NCBI RefSeq assembly: GCF_002286815.1
Contig: NZ_MUNM01000025.1
Location: forward strand, 1 to 64,000
DNA: 64,000 nucleotides
DNA from: Pseudomonas sp. PICF141
GTDB taxonomy: Bacteria > Pseudomonadota > Gammaproteobacteria > Pseudomonadales > Pseudomonadaceae
Direction: 5' to 3'
Made by a program: the position numbers and the translations under genes. The notes under the pieces were generated by a model. That model searched no databases and was not told the DNA's origin. It was given only the letters and a program-made list of their open reading frames with translations. Shown in pieces: positions 19,318-28,415 of the stretch (its first letter is position 1; each line of letters starts with the position of its first letter).

Positions 19318-20229
19318 GTGAAAGCCAGATCCGATGAATTGCAGATTTTCGTCTGCGTGATTGAATGCGGGTCGATTTCAGCGGCGGCCGAACAGGTCGG
19401 GCAAACGCCTTCGGCGGTCAGCCGTACGCTGTCGCGACTGGAGGCCAAGCTCGACACCACGCTGATCAACCGCACCACGCGGCGCATGGACCTGACCGAG
19501 GAGGGCAAGTATTTTTTCGAGCAGGCCAAGCTGATTCTCGATCAGATGGACCAACTCGAAGAGCGCCTGTCCTCACGCCAGCAAACCCCCTCCGGGCGTC
19601 TGCGAATCAATGCTGCCTCGCCGTTCATGCTGCACGCCATCGTGCCGTACATCGATGAGTTCCGCCGTCTTTACCCGGACATCCAGCTCGAACTCAACAG
19701 CAATGACCTGATCATCGACCTGCTTGAACAAAGCACCGACATCGCCATCCGCATCGGCACACTGGCCGATTCGACCCTGCACGCCCGCTCACTGGGTTGC
19801 AGCCCGCTGCACATCGTCGCCAGCCCGGCATATCTGGAACAACACGGCGTACCGACCGCCGTTGCCGACCTGGCCGAACATACGCTGCTTGGGTTTACCC
19901 ACAACGAAGGCCTCAACCAATGGCCGCTGCGCTATGTCCACGGTGATCGCTGGCCGATCCAGGCGTCGATCAGTGCGTCCAGCGGCGAGACGATCCGACA
20001 CCTGGCGCTGGCGGGGCAGGGCATCGCCTGCTTGTCGCACTTCATGACCATCGACGACATACGTGCCGGTCGTTTGCAGGTGCTGCTGGCGGAGTTCAAC
20101 AGCGGATATCGCCAACCGATCAACGCGGTGTATTACCGCAACTCACAACTTGCCCTACGGATTCAGTGCTTCCTTGATTTCATCCAGGGCAAATTGGCGG
20201 CGTATGCGATTGGGGATTTCAAGGGCTGA
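19318..20229 (+). CDS. LysR-family transcriptional regulator
   Basis: This 303-residue LysR protein has the helix-turn-helix GSISAAAEQVGQTPSAVSRTL and the NRTTRRMDLTEEG wing, typical of the CrgA/DsdC-like branch with 'LINRTTR'. Translation starts at GTG 19318 with AAGGGA just upstream. It stands alone with repeats on both sides. The flanking mdaB and SulP transporter genes face the same way, so its target is not evident. Confidence 0.85.
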   Translation: MKARSDELQIFVCVIECGSISAAAEQVGQTPSAVSRTLSRLEAKLDTTLINRTTRRMDLTEEGKYFFEQAKLILDQMDQLEERLSSRQQTPSGRLRINAASPFMLHAIVPYIDEFRRLYPDIQLELNSNDLIIDLLEQSTDIAIRIGTLADSTLHARSLGCSPLHIVASPAYLEQHGVPTAVADLAEHTLLGFTHNEGLNQWPLRYVHGDRWPIQASISASSGETIRHLALAGQGIACLSHFMTIDDIRAGRLQVLLAEFNSGYRQPINAVYYRNSQLALRIQCFLDFIQGKLAAYAIGDFKG

Positions 20230-20259
20230 TTCGCAGATTGCGTCATCGTTCATCGTTCA

Positions 20260-20349
20260 TCGCGAGCAGGCTCGCTCACACGGGGTTTGTGTTGATCCCA
20301 TTATTGTGAAACGGCACAAGTCCATTGTGGGAGCTCGCCTGCTCGCGAT
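20260..20349. repeat. REP-like inverted repeat of a second type
   Basis: ATCGCGAGCAGGCTCGCTCACA (20260-20281) is answered in inverted form by TGTGGGAGCTCGCCTGCTCG onward to 20349. This is the other common Pseudomonas extragenic palindrome family. Just before it, CATCGTT is repeated (GTCATCGTTCATCGTTCATCG). Confidence 0.75.
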
Positions 20350-20440
20350 TGCGTTTCCGGCGTCCCATTCACTGGCCGGCCCGCCTTCGATTCCGTAACA
20401 TCCGCCCTCTCTTCTCCCGCCTGTATTTTTTAGGTAAGCC

Positions 20441-21886
20441 ATGAAACCCAAACGTCTGCGCGCCGATGTCCTGGCCGGACTCACCACCTCTTTTGCCCTG
20501 ATGCCCGAATGCATCGCCTTCGCGCTGGTAGCCCACCTCAATCCATTGATGGGGCTGTACGGCGCTTTCATCATCTGCACCCTGACGGCGCTGTTTGGCG
20601 GACGGCCGGGGATGGTGTCCGGTGCCGCCGGGTCAATGGCCGTGGTGATCGTCGCGCTGGTGGTGCAGCATGGCGTGCAGTACTTGCTGGCGACGGTGCT
20701 GCTGGGTGGGTTGATCATGCTGGCGTTTGGTCTGTTGAGGCTGGGCAAGCTGGTGCGCATGGTGCCGCACCCGGTGATGCTCGGTTTCGTCAACGGCTTG
20801 GCGATCATCATTGCCCTGGCGCAACTGGAGCATTTCAAGAGCGGTGAAACCTGGCTCACTGGCGAGCCGCTGTACATGATGATCGGGCTGGTGGCGCTGA
20901 CGATGGCCATCGTCTACCTGATGCCGCGCCTGACGCGTGCGGTGCCGCCTGCGCTGGTGGCGATTCTGAGCGTCGGGCTGGCGGTTTATCTGCTCGGCCT
21001 GCCGACCCGCACTTTGGGTGACATGGCGCACATTGCCGGCAGTTTGCCGAGCTTCGCGCTGCCAGACATCCCCTGGAACCTGGAAACCCTGCGCATCATC
21101 GCCCCTTACGCGATATTGATGGCGCTGGTCGGCCTGCTGGAGACCCTGCTGACCCTGAACCTGACCGACGAGATCACCGAAAGCCGTGGCTACCCCGATC
21201 GCGAGTGCGTGGCGCTCGGTGCTGCCAACATGGTGTCTGGCGTGTTCGGTGGCATGGGCGGCTGCGCCATGATCGGGCAAACCGTGATCAACCTCAGCTC
21301 AGGCGGTCGTGGCCGGCTGTCCGGGGTAGTGGCCGGTGTGATGGTTCTGTTGTTTGTGCTGTTTCTTTCGCCACTGATCGAGCGCATCCCGCTGGCCGCA
21401 TTGGTCGGCGTGATGTTCGTGGTATCGCAGCAGACCTTTGCCTGGGCTTCGTTGCGGGTGCTGAACAAGGTGCCGCTCAATGATGTTTTGGTGATCCTTG
21501 CGGTTACGGTGATTACGGTGTTCACCGACCTGGCCACCGCCGTGTTGTGCGGGATCATCATTGCGGCGCTCAACTTTGCCTGGCAACAGGCTCGCGAGCT
21601 GTATGCCGACAGCTATCAGGAAAGCGACGGCAGCAAGCTCTACCGCCTGCATGGCACACTGTTTTTCGCCTCTACCACGCCATTCCTCAATCAATTCGAT
21701 CCCGCCAACGACCCGCCCCAGGTGACCCTTGATTGTCGTCACCTGAGCTTCGTCGACTACTCGGCCATCGCTGCGCTAAGGACATTACGCGAGCGCTACG
21801 CCAAGGCTGGCAAGCAGCTGCGCGTGCTGCATTTGTCTGAACGCTGCAAGAAACTGCTCAAACGCGCCAGCGAGCATCATGATTAA
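20441..21886 (+). CDS. SulP-family anion transporter with STAS domain
   Basis: The 481-residue protein has a multi-helix SulP/SLC26 core (about ten to twelve membrane spans) starting in LAGLTTSFALMPECIAFALVAH and a C-terminal cytoplasmic STAS domain (about residues 385-480, with the VDYSAIAALRTL helix). SulP proteins carry sulfate, bicarbonate or other anions. The NxP-x-MGLYGAF region and the conserved EITESRGYP stretch support the family. No enzyme partner gene such as a carbonic anhydrase is adjacent. Substrate is not predictable here. A weak hairpin at 21889-21911 may end transcription. Confidence 0.88.
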   Translation: MKPKRLRADVLAGLTTSFALMPECIAFALVAHLNPLMGLYGAFIICTLTALFGGRPGMVSGAAGSMAVVIVALVVQHGVQYLLATVLLGGLIMLAFGLLRLGKLVRMVPHPVMLGFVNGLAIIIALAQLEHFKSGETWLTGEPLYMMIGLVALTMAIVYLMPRLTRAVPPALVAILSVGLAVYLLGLPTRTLGDMAHIAGSLPSFALPDIPWNLETLRIIAPYAILMALVGLLETLLTLNLTDEITESRGYPDRECVALGAANMVSGVFGGMGGCAMIGQTVINLSSGGRGRLSGVVAGVMVLLFVLFLSPLIERIPLAALVGVMFVVSQQTFAWASLRVLNKVPLNDVLVILAVTVITVFTDLATAVLCGIIIAALNFAWQQARELYADSYQESDGSKLYRLHGTLFFASTTPFLNQFDPANDPPQVTLDCRHLSFVDYSAIAALRTLRERYAKAGKQLRVLHLSERCKKLLKRASEHHD

Positions 21887-21989
21887 AAACCGATCTGTTC
21901 GGGAATCGGTTGATGTTTACCCATGCGATCAAGGGTCTGGGGCCGTTCGGTAGTTTCGCAGGTTTTGATGGAGCAAGTTGTGTTAGCCT

Positions 21990-22011
21990 CAATCAATGAT
22001 TTCATTGATTG
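21990..22011. promoter_or_regulatory. Perfect palindrome, probable operator of a lost toxin-antitoxin operon
   Basis: CAATCAATGA and its exact reverse complement TCATTGATTG flank two T residues. It sits just before an AGGAG site (22013-22017) and the truncated antitoxin start at 22024. Ribbon-helix-helix antitoxins bind such palindromes at their own promoter, which is the inferred role. Confidence 0.6.
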
Positions 22012-22023
22012 CAGGAGCCCATC

Positions 22024-22062
22024 ATGGCCAGCATCACGATTCGAAACGTGATCGGTAGATAG
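22024..22062 (+). pseudogene. First 9 or so codons of a FitA/VapB-like ribbon-helix-helix antitoxin, truncated
   Basis: An ATG with an ideal RBS opens a 12-codon frame, MASITIRNVIGR then stop. MASITIRN is the characteristic N-terminal beta strand of FitA/VapB-type antitoxins. After the ninth codon similarity stops and a REP palindrome begins at 22065. The rest of the antitoxin and any PIN-domain toxin are absent. I read it as the relic of a deleted toxin-antitoxin operon with its operator still perfect. Confidence 0.5.
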
Positions 22063-22064
22063 CC

Positions 22065-22110
22065 TTCGCGGGCAAGCCTCGCTCTTGTAGGAGCGAGGCT
22101 TGCCCGCGAA
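22065..22110. repeat. REP palindrome
   Basis: A perfect 20-bp inverted repeat (TTCGCGGGCAAGCCTCGCTC at 22065-22084, complement 22091-22110) with a 6-base loop. It has the same core as the element at 17097-17170 and begins directly after the truncated antitoxin frame. Confidence 0.9.
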
Positions 22111-22138
22111 TGAATCTGTCTTCACCACGGACTTAACG

Positions 22139-24058
22139 TCACACCCGGAAATGGCTCACCATCATCTGCAACTGATTACCCAACCGTGCCAGTTCAACAC
22201 TGGACGCCGCGGTTTCGTCGCTGGCGGCGGCAGTCTGTTCGGACACATCGCGTACGTTGATGATGCTGCGGCTGATCTCTTCGGCCACGGCGCTTTGTTG
22301 CTCGGCGGCGGCAGCGATCTGCTGGTTCATCGACTGGATGTTGGACACTGTGCGGGTGATGTTTTCCAGTGACACGCCGGCTTTGCGCGTCAACGCCACG
22401 CTGCTGTCGGTCAGGGCGCGGCTGTTGTTCATCACCACCGACACTTGTTGAGTACCGTTTTGCAAGCCGGCCACCAGGCCTTCGATTTCCTCGGTGGATT
22501 TCTGCGTGCGCTGGGCCAGGCCACGCACTTCGTCGGCCACGACGGCAAAGCCACGACCGGCTTCACCGGCACGGGCTGCTTCGATGGCGGCGTTGAGCGC
22601 CAGCAGGTTGGTCTGTTCGGCCACGGCCTTGATCACGTCCATGACACTGCCAATCTTGTCGCTTTCCTGCTGCAGCACACTCATGGCTTCGGTGGAGCGC
22701 GCTACTTCGTTGGCCAGGCGCTCGATCTGGGCGATCGCTTCGTTGACCACTTTGTCGCCTTCGCGTGCTTCGCCATCAGCGGCGGCTGCGGCCTGGGACG
22801 CTTCTTCTGCGTTGCGCGCGACTTCCTGCACGGTGGCGGTCATCTCGTGCATGGCGGTGGCCACCTGATCGGTCTCGATTTTCTGGCTGTTGACCCCGGC
22901 GCTGGTTTGCTCGGTCACGGCTGACAATTCTTCGGCGGCGCTGGCGATCTGGGTGACGCCATCGCGGATACCGCTGATCAAGTCACGCAGGGTCACGCCC
23001 ATGCGAGCGATGCCTTGTTGCAGCACGCCAAGTTCGTCGCGGCGAGTCACTTTGACGTCTTGGGACAGGTCGCCGCTGGCGATGCGCTCGACCACGGCCA
23101 GGGTATCGCGCAATGGGCCGGTGATCTGGCGGGTGATGATCACGGCGGCGATGACGCCCACCAGCAATGCCAACAAGGTGCTGATCAGTTGCAGCGTACG
23201 GGCCTGGGCGCTTTCGGCGTCGCGGCGATCGAGCTGGATCTGGTACAGCTGATCGCTCAGAGTCACGATGGTGGCGCCCTGTTCGGTCATTTCCTTGCGC
23301 GCCTGCACCGCCTCGGTGTTGGCGGCTTTATACGCTTGCAAGGCGCTGCGGTAGTTGCTCAGCGCGGTTTCCAGCTGACGCAGCGTATCTTGCCGGGTCT
23401 CGGCGAAATGCACATTGAGCTGTTTCAGGCTGGCGATGGCCGTGTCCAGTTGGGCGACGGCTTTTTGCTCCGTTTCGGGGTTGGTGCTGGCCGTGTAGCC
23501 ACGCACTTCGTAGCGCGCCAGGATAAACGCTTCCTTGGCCGCGGTAATGGCCTGGAACTGTTCGAAGCGCTGGTCGCTCAAGGGCATTTGCTGCACGCCG
23601 GTGCTGATCGCCTCAATCAACGTGCTGGCGGTTTCGGCATTGGCGCCCATGGCGTCGCGGGCGCTGTTACCGGTGCGGTAGGCACTGCGCATTTTGTTCA
23701 GGGAAATCTGGTAGGCACTGATGGTGGCGCTCTGCTCTTTGAGCAGTTTGACGTTTTCCGGGCTCTTGAAACTCGACAGCAACGCTTGTTGCTGAGCGAC
23801 GAAACCGTCGAGGGTGGTCTGCACATTCTGTGCGGCGGTTTCATCACCGTTGGTTAGCATGTACTGCAGGCGAACCACACGCAGTTTGGTCAGTCCGGCG
23901 TTGAGCTGAGTGATGTCGCTCATCCAGTTGCTGCGGTCAATCAACCCGCCCAGGCTCGTCCAGCCGGTGAGGGCGAGGACAAAGGTCAGTGCCAGGACCA
24001 GGCCGAATCCCAGGCCCAGTTTCAGGTTCACGCTGATATTACCGAACCAGCTATTCAT
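22139..24058 (-). CDS. Methyl-accepting chemotaxis protein
   Basis: The 639-residue receptor has an N-terminal membrane helix ([19 protein letters not shown]), a long helical periplasmic sensor, a second helix near residues 295-315, a HAMP domain ([26 protein letters not shown]) and a cytoplasmic signalling domain. The signalling hairpin tip [32 protein letters not shown] is broken in this description only by length; it is canonical. The start at 24058 has GGAGG a few bases upstream, while the open frame extends to 24235. Ligand is unknown. The gene stands alone. Confidence 0.92.
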   Translation of the reverse strand: MNSWFGNISVNLKLGLGFGLVLALTFVLALTGWTSLGGLIDRSNWMSDITQLNAGLTKLRVVRLQYMLTNGDETAAQNVQTTLDGFVAQQQALLSSFKSPENVKLLKEQSATISAYQISLNKMRSAYRTGNSARDAMGANAETASTLIEAISTGVQQMPLSDQRFEQFQAITAAKEAFILARYEVRGYTASTNPETEQKAVAQLDTAIASLKQLNVHFAETRQDTLRQLETALSNYRSALQAYKAANTEAVQARKEMTEQGATIVTLSDQLYQIQLDRRDAESAQARTLQLISTLLALLVGVIAAVIITRQITGPLRDTLAVVERIASGDLSQDVKVTRRDELGVLQQGIARMGVTLRDLISGIRDGVTQIASAAEELSAVTEQTSAGVNSQKIETDQVATAMHEMTATVQEVARNAEEASQAAAAADGEAREGDKVVNEAIAQIERLANEVARSTEAMSVLQQESDKIGSVMDVIKAVAEQTNLLALNAAIEAARAGEAGRGFAVVADEVRGLAQRTQKSTEEIEGLVAGLQNGTQQVSVVMNNSRALTDSSVALTRKAGVSLENITRTVSNIQSMNQQIAAAAEQQSAVAEEISRSIINVRDVSEQTAAASDETAASSVELARLGNQLQMMVSHFRV

Positions 24059-24390
24059 CAATATTCCTCCAGGAACGTTGTGCTTCTTGATCGTCGGTTG
24101 GCTGGAAGATTGTTGTTTTAAGAGCCAGCAAGGGGTGGTTAGCAGGTTTGTATCGGCAGCAAACCCGGGAGCTGAAAGGTTTTTGTCAGGCGATGTTTGT
24201 AACAAGGTTTTCACCGGCTGCCGACAGTGGCGCATGCCGGCAAGGCGGCCGTCTGTTCGAGCAAATCACCCATAAATGGGGCGGGCTCATCCCGAACAGG
24301 ACCGCTGAAGTGGCAATTACCTGAGTAGCCGTGTCCTTCCTGACGCTGTTACTGTCTGAGCTGACGGAGTTTGAATTCAAGGAAGATGCA

Positions 24391-24918
24391 ATGGAGTTTT
24401 CGCTGACGCTGGGCACTCACACATTGAGATTGAGTGCCCCCGACCCGCAATGGGATAAAGCGTTGCAGCACGCGCTGAACGTCAGTTTTACCGCCCATTG
24501 CGAATTTCTACCCTGGGCCAAACCCCACACCACCGAGGAGGAAGCCCGATCATTCCTGGTGCGGGCAGTCGATGAATTCCAAAGCGAAACCGGTGAGCGG
24601 CGTCTGTTCATCGTCGACGATGAAGCGCGCGCGATCATCGGCTGCATTGGTTTGAAGCCCCGGCGCCGCAACCGCTATGTTGTCGGCTACTGGGCCAACA
24701 CCGAGTACTCGGGCAAAGGCTATATGCGCGCCGCACTCGAAAAGTTGATCAAAAGCCTGCCCGGTTTCACCTTTTACCTGACCACAGACGTGGCCAACGT
24801 GGCGAGCCAACGGCTGGCCGAAGCGGCCGGTTTTGGTTTGATCAGGAAGTGTTATCAGGCGCGGTGTTCGCAGCAGCCTAGGGAACAGGAATTCTTGTAT
24901 CGACTCAAATGCCTGTAG
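24391..24918 (+). CDS. GNAT-family N-acetyltransferase
   Basis: The 175-residue protein has the acetyl-CoA-binding region GYWANTEYSGKGYMRAAL and the later NVASQRLAEAAGF segment, both typical of RimJ/RimL-like GNAT enzymes. The ATG at 24391 has AAGGAAG upstream; the frame is open from 24331. The acceptor substrate is unknown. It is a single gene opposite the chemotaxis receptor. Confidence 0.82.
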   Translation: MEFSLTLGTHTLRLSAPDPQWDKALQHALNVSFTAHCEFLPWAKPHTTEEEARSFLVRAVDEFQSETGERRLFIVDDEARAIIGCIGLKPRRRNRYVVGYWANTEYSGKGYMRAALEKLIKSLPGFTFYLTTDVANVASQRLAEAAGFGLIRKCYQARCSQQPREQEFLYRLKCL

Positions 24919-24980
24919 GAACTGCCGAAAGCTTCCCATACGCGGGCTACATGAACTGACCGGCAACAAAACCGCAGACA

Positions 24981-25003
24981 AAAAAAGCCCGCGGGGCGCG
25001 GGC
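24981..25003 (-). terminator. Minus-strand terminator without an obvious gene upstream
   Basis: GCCCGCG-GGG-CGCGGGC preceded on the plus strand by a run of seven A, so on the minus strand the hairpin is followed by seven T. The nearest minus-strand gene (25256-25621) already has its own terminator at 25177-25210, which leaves 170 bases of DNA between the two terminators. The 337 bases from 24919 to 25255 otherwise hold no credible gene. Confidence 0.75.
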
Positions 25004-25176
25004 AAACTGTAGTTTCTTGAATGAGCGAGGGCAATGTACAGGTTGGGGAGAAGGGGTGGGGTGAAGAAAAATTCATGCGGATGGAAGGCCTTCGGTATGG
25101 CCACTGAGTGAACGAAACCCGGGGAGTCGCAAGTGTGTATTTCATTTTCCACGATGTAGCAACGACGGCATCAGCA

Positions 25177-25210
25177 AAAATGGGCGACCTCAAATGAGGC
25201 CGCCCATTTT
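25177..25210 (-). terminator. Terminator of the DUF6124-like gene
   Basis: A 15-bp stem with one mismatch (AAAATGGGCG-A-CCTC against GAGG-C-CGCCCATTTT) and a four-base loop. On the minus strand it is followed by TTTTTGC. It lies 46 bases after the stop codon of the 25256-25621 gene. Confidence 0.8.
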
Positions 25211-25255
25211 GCTTTTCTACGCCGAAATCTGCGCTTGTAGTCGTCGCTCGATCAC

Positions 25256-25621
25256 TCAGTGAAAAACAGGAGGCTTGCCAGCCGGCACCGAAGCGTTCGG
25301 ATCGACGTTATCCCGCGCTCGGTTGACCAAAAGCTCGGTCAGCATCGTCAGTTGCTGAAGCGCCAGCGCCACATTGCGCTGTGGGCCATCGAGTTTGTTG
25401 GCAAAGTCCAGCGTCATGACATTGAGAGACGCCAGGTTTTCGCTGGCATGAGTGAGCAGCGTAAGCGTGTCGACATCGGGGCGGACGGTGAAGATGTTCC
25501 TGTTCACGTTGCGCCGGCGGGCGTTAGCGCGCTCGGTGGTTTGGGGAAGTGGGGTTGGGTCGAGGGTTTCAGGCTTTGAAGTGGCCGGATCTTCAACTAA
25601 ATGCAGGGTGATTTTTTTCAT
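25256..25621 (-). CDS. Small DUF6124-like protein
   Basis: The 121-residue protein starts MKKITLHLVEDPP-like, has a proline- and basic-rich linker, and a helical body (VDTLTLLTHASENLASLNVMT) ending in QQLTMLTELLVNRA. This matches a family of short proteins common in Pseudomonas and annotated as DUF6124. No membrane helix or catalytic motif is seen. Function is unknown. It has its own terminator at 25177-25210. Confidence 0.7.
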   Translation of the reverse strand: MKKITLHLVEDPATSKPETLDPTPLPQTTERANARRRNVNRNIFTVRPDVDTLTLLTHASENLASLNVMTLDFANKLDGPQRNVALALQQLTMLTELLVNRARDNVDPNASVPAGKPPVFH

Positions 25622-26026
25622 AAGGGTGTTCCATGAGGTGAGGGATCCTTACGCTATTTCGGGCTTGTCAAACCGTCCGCAGGGTTTACAGCGAAGCGTG
25701 AAGACTATCTGCCGCAAATGTTGTTCGCCAGTTCATGGAAGTCGCTACGGTTTGCGGGAAATTTCCCAGGAGGACGTGGTTCTGATCTGTCAGTGAAAAC
25801 CTTTTTTTACACAAGGGCGAAAGCGTGGCGTTCTGCGTCCATTGGGTCGACATTATGAAACCTGTGTTGAGCCATCTAGTGCCGCTCAATCCCAAAAAGC
25901 ACCTGCGATATGTTTGTCAGGTGCGTGGATCAGTTGCATGCCAAGCACCTGAGCTGGACGGGTTGATGTTGTTCGCCGCGGGCACAAAGGCTTAGGCTTT
26001 GCGGCATTCAATCGGGAAGGGATGGC
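25622..26026. other. Intergenic span of 405 bases
   Basis: The span separates the DUF6124-like gene from the MarR gene. It contains an A/T-rich stretch around 25795-25815. A 32-codon GTG-initiated frame at 25698-25796 carries a CxxC pair, but it has no clear RBS support or family, so it is not called a gene. No repeat or RNA gene is recognised. Confidence 0.4.
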
Positions 26027-26494
26027 ATGGTCATAGACAGAAAGATCAATTCGGCATCGGTGCGAATGAACGCGTTGGACCCGCTCGACCACGCCCTTGA
26101 GCTGTTGCATTTCGGCTTTCGCGGGCTGACGGTGGAGGCCGATGCGTATCTGCAAACCGAGGGGTTGTCGCGGGTGCATCACCGCATGCTGTATGTCATC
26201 GCCCGCGCCGAGGAACTCAACGTCGGTGAGCTGGCCGCCACATTGGGGGTGAGCAAGCAAGCGGCGCACAGGCCCTTGACCCACCTGTTCGAGCGCGAAT
26301 TGGTCTGCTACAGCCGTCAACCGCAGCGCCACCGCTTCAAGCTGCTGGCGCTCACTGAGCAAGGGCGGGCGCTGGAGCAGCGGGCCACCGAGCTGGAGCG
26401 GCAGACACTGCGCGAGGCGTTCGCCCTCACCGACACGCTGGGGCAGGAAGCCTGGACCCTGATCATGCGGGCATTGGCCGAACGCCTCAATTGA
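26027..26494 (+). CDS. MarR-family transcriptional regulator
   Basis: The 155-residue protein has the MarR winged helix: HHRMLYVIARAEELNVGELAATLGVSKQAAHRPLTHLFERELV and the basic wing SRQPQRHRFK are characteristic in position and length. GGGAAGGGA lies before the ATG. It ends six bases from the convergent dehydrogenase gene, and may control that cluster or its own expression. Ligand is unknown. Confidence 0.85.
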   Translation: MVIDRKINSASVRMNALDPLDHALELLHFGFRGLTVEADAYLQTEGLSRVHHRMLYVIARAEELNVGELAATLGVSKQAAHRPLTHLFERELVCYSRQPQRHRFKLLALTEQGRALEQRATELERQTLREAFALTDTLGQEAWTLIMRALAERLN

Positions 26495-26499
26495 GGCCA

Positions 26500-27513
26500 T
26501 CAGGTGATGCGCTCACGGACCACGATGCACTTGGCCAGCGGTTGCACCAGCGCGTCGGTGGCTTCGTCGCACGAGACCACGGTCGGGCTCACCATTAGCG
26601 GATCACAGCGGCCGCTGCCGACCAGGTCGAACACCTTGCGAATATGCGGGCGGACGTTGCAGGCGCCCACTGACAGGGTGACGCCGCGCATGTACAGGCC
26701 AAACAACGGGATCTTCGGATCGTCGAAAATGATGCCGATGCATGAGCAGTGACCACCCGGCGCCAGGGCCAGCAAGCCGCGGTGCAGGGCGTGGGGGTCG
26801 CGGGTGGCAGAGACAACCACGTCGTAGCGCTCATCCAGCACCTGGCCGGGCTCAATATTGGCGCCGCTGCGCCGGGCCAGGTCGCGGCGGTAGTCGTTGT
26901 CATCGAGGTAGTCGACGCTGCCCGCGCCAGCGGCAACGGCCATCTGCACCGCCAATACCCCGAGGCTTTCGGTACCACCGACCACCAGCACGCGGGCGTC
27001 CTGCCGTGTCGCAATCGGGGTGCTGGCGGCAACCCAGGCGTCGGTCAGGTTGTCGCTGGCGCTGGCCACGGCCAATGGGTTCAAACCGGGGGGCAGCGTC
27101 ACCAGCATGGCGTCGGCGAACGGCACCTGAACCACTTCGGCAAACAATCCGCCCCAGTTTCCACCGGCCGGCACTCCGTAGGCCGCATGGCGCGGCACCG
27201 TGGTGCAGGCGGTGGCGCGACCGGCCAGACACTGGCGGCACTCGCCACAGGCGATTTTCCACGGCACCGACACCAGGTCGCCACGTTTCACGCTGCGTAC
27301 GTCGGCGCCCACTTCCAGCACCTCGGCCACGCATTCATGGCCAAGGGCGAATGGCGGTTTGAACGGCGTGAGGCCGGCGATCAAACGTCGGTCCAGGTCG
27401 CACGAAGCCGAGGCGATGGGGCGCACCAATGCGCTACGCGGGCTGGTCAGCCTGGGCGTGGGGACTTCCACCCAAGCAAGATGGCCGGGGTCACGAACAA
27501 TAAGCTCCTGCAT
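26500..27513 (-). CDS. Zinc-dependent alcohol dehydrogenase (MDR superfamily)
   Basis: The 337-residue enzyme has the MDR features in order: a cysteine zinc ligand in SASCDLDR, the GHECVAEV motif, the structural-zinc cluster CGECRQCLAGRATAC and an NAD(P)-binding segment VLVVGGTESLGVLAVQMA. Translation starts at 27513, five bases after the stop of the upstream reading frame, with AGGGG upstream; the frame is open to 27765 but that part is out of family. It follows the thioesterase remnant in a minus-strand operon. The substrate alcohol is unknown. Confidence 0.85.
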   Translation of the reverse strand: MQELIVRDPGHLAWVEVPTPRLTSPRSALVRPIASASCDLDRRLIAGLTPFKPPFALGHECVAEVLEVGADVRSVKRGDLVSVPWKIACGECRQCLAGRATACTTVPRHAAYGVPAGGNWGGLFAEVVQVPFADAMLVTLPPGLNPLAVASASDNLTDAWVAASTPIATRQDARVLVVGGTESLGVLAVQMAVAAGAGSVDYLDDNDYRRDLARRSGANIEPGQVLDERYDVVVSATRDPHALHRGLLALAPGGHCSCIGIIFDDPKIPLFGLYMRGVTLSVGACNVRPHIRKVFDLVGSGRCDPLMVSPTVVSCDEATDALVQPLAKCIVVRERIT

Positions 27514-27517
27514 GACG

Positions 27518-27938
27518 CTAGCCCCTGACCAGGAAGGTAGTGGTGGCCTTGGCGTAGAGCTTGCCGGCGCCATCCACCACCTGGGCGTCGCAAATTGCCA
27601 GGCTGCGCGTCCGTTCCACCAGCCAGCCCTGCACCTGGTAAACCTCACCGACGCGTAGCGGGCGCAGGTACTTGACGTTGAGGTCGACCGTCGAGTGCGG
27701 GGTATTTGCCTCAAGGGTGGAGAACAGCGCGAGCGCCGCTGCACCGTCCAGGCAGGTGGCCGCAAAGCCGCCGTGTACAGTTGAGGTGGCGTTCGTCGGG
27801 ACGGGCTTCGAGAGTAATGCGGCCTGGCTCCACGGCCACTGCGCTGAGGCCCATGGTGTGGCCAATGGAAGGGCCTGGCAGTTCACCGCGGATCAGGGCG
27901 CGCAGGGCCTGCAGGCCTGATGGAGTCGGCTCAGTCAT
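27518..27938 (-). pseudogene. Hotdog-fold (PaaI-like) thioesterase, frameshifted
   Basis: Two reading frames make up one PaaI-family acyl-CoA thioesterase. The first starts at the ATG 27938 (GAGGA seven bases upstream) and runs MTEPTPSGLQALRALIRG to ARPDERHLN. The second frame takes over near 27785 with STVHGGFAATCLDGAAALAL and ends at 27518. Family proteins have a segment like HLNPMGTVHGG here, so the break fits loss of about 11 bases that removes the residues between N and the T-V-H-G-G. Unless ribosomes shift frame, the product is dead. The frame would also start at 27886, but that protein lacks the normal N terminus. Confidence 0.65.
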
Positions 27939-28280
27939 GACGGATTCCTCGGGTGCCGCGGCACTGTTGAGAGCGGGATGAATGGCGGCCAGTTGGGCCG
28001 CGGTATCGGGATATTCACGGAAAGCGCCCTGAACGACGTCCACCACCAGCGAGCTGGGCGTAAAGCCGAGGAACTCCAGGTGCTGATCCAACTGGGCGAT
28101 GAACGCCAGCACTCCGGCATGGCCATGATGCTCGCCCACCCAGGGCATGAATGCCGAGAGCCCAGGCGCCTGCCAGCAACAGTCCTGGGTGCAGAGCGGC
28201 AGCAACTGCTGCGGTTGGCGAGCGGCGAAGGCGGCATAGGCGGCCTCTACCACTTGGGTCAGCGCGTGACGATCAGGCAT
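27939..28280 (-). pseudogene. NTF2/SnoaL-like protein with a probable internal deletion
   Basis: The frame begins MPDRHALTQVVEAAYAAF and contains features of the SnoaL-like NTF2 fold (CTQDCCWQAPG, VLAFIAQLDQHLEFLGF). It then jumps to FREYPDTAAQLAAI, which in this family is the extreme C terminus. The middle 35 to 40 residues seem to be missing. The frame has no stop before the thioesterase start and runs into it. Together with the thioesterase frameshift this points to a decaying operon. An alternative is a genuinely short variant. Confidence 0.5.
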
Positions 28281-28415
28281 GCGAACCTCGCAAGGTAGCG
28301 ACCGGAAAACAAGGTCTGGTGGCTAACCTATACGGGCGCTACTAATCACGTCAACATTGTTGATTTGACAATGGACAGGCCATTTTTGCCATCGCTCAAT
28401 AACGCTGAAATGACT

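Noticed and set aside
17097..22110. Repeated palindromes as a possible CRISPR array
   Set aside because: They are REP elements dispersed singly between genes, with no spacers of regular length and no cas genes in the window.
24855..25193. 112-codon minus-strand frame over the double-terminator region
   Set aside because: It runs straight through the terminator hairpin at 24981-25003 and into the GNAT gene, and has no family.
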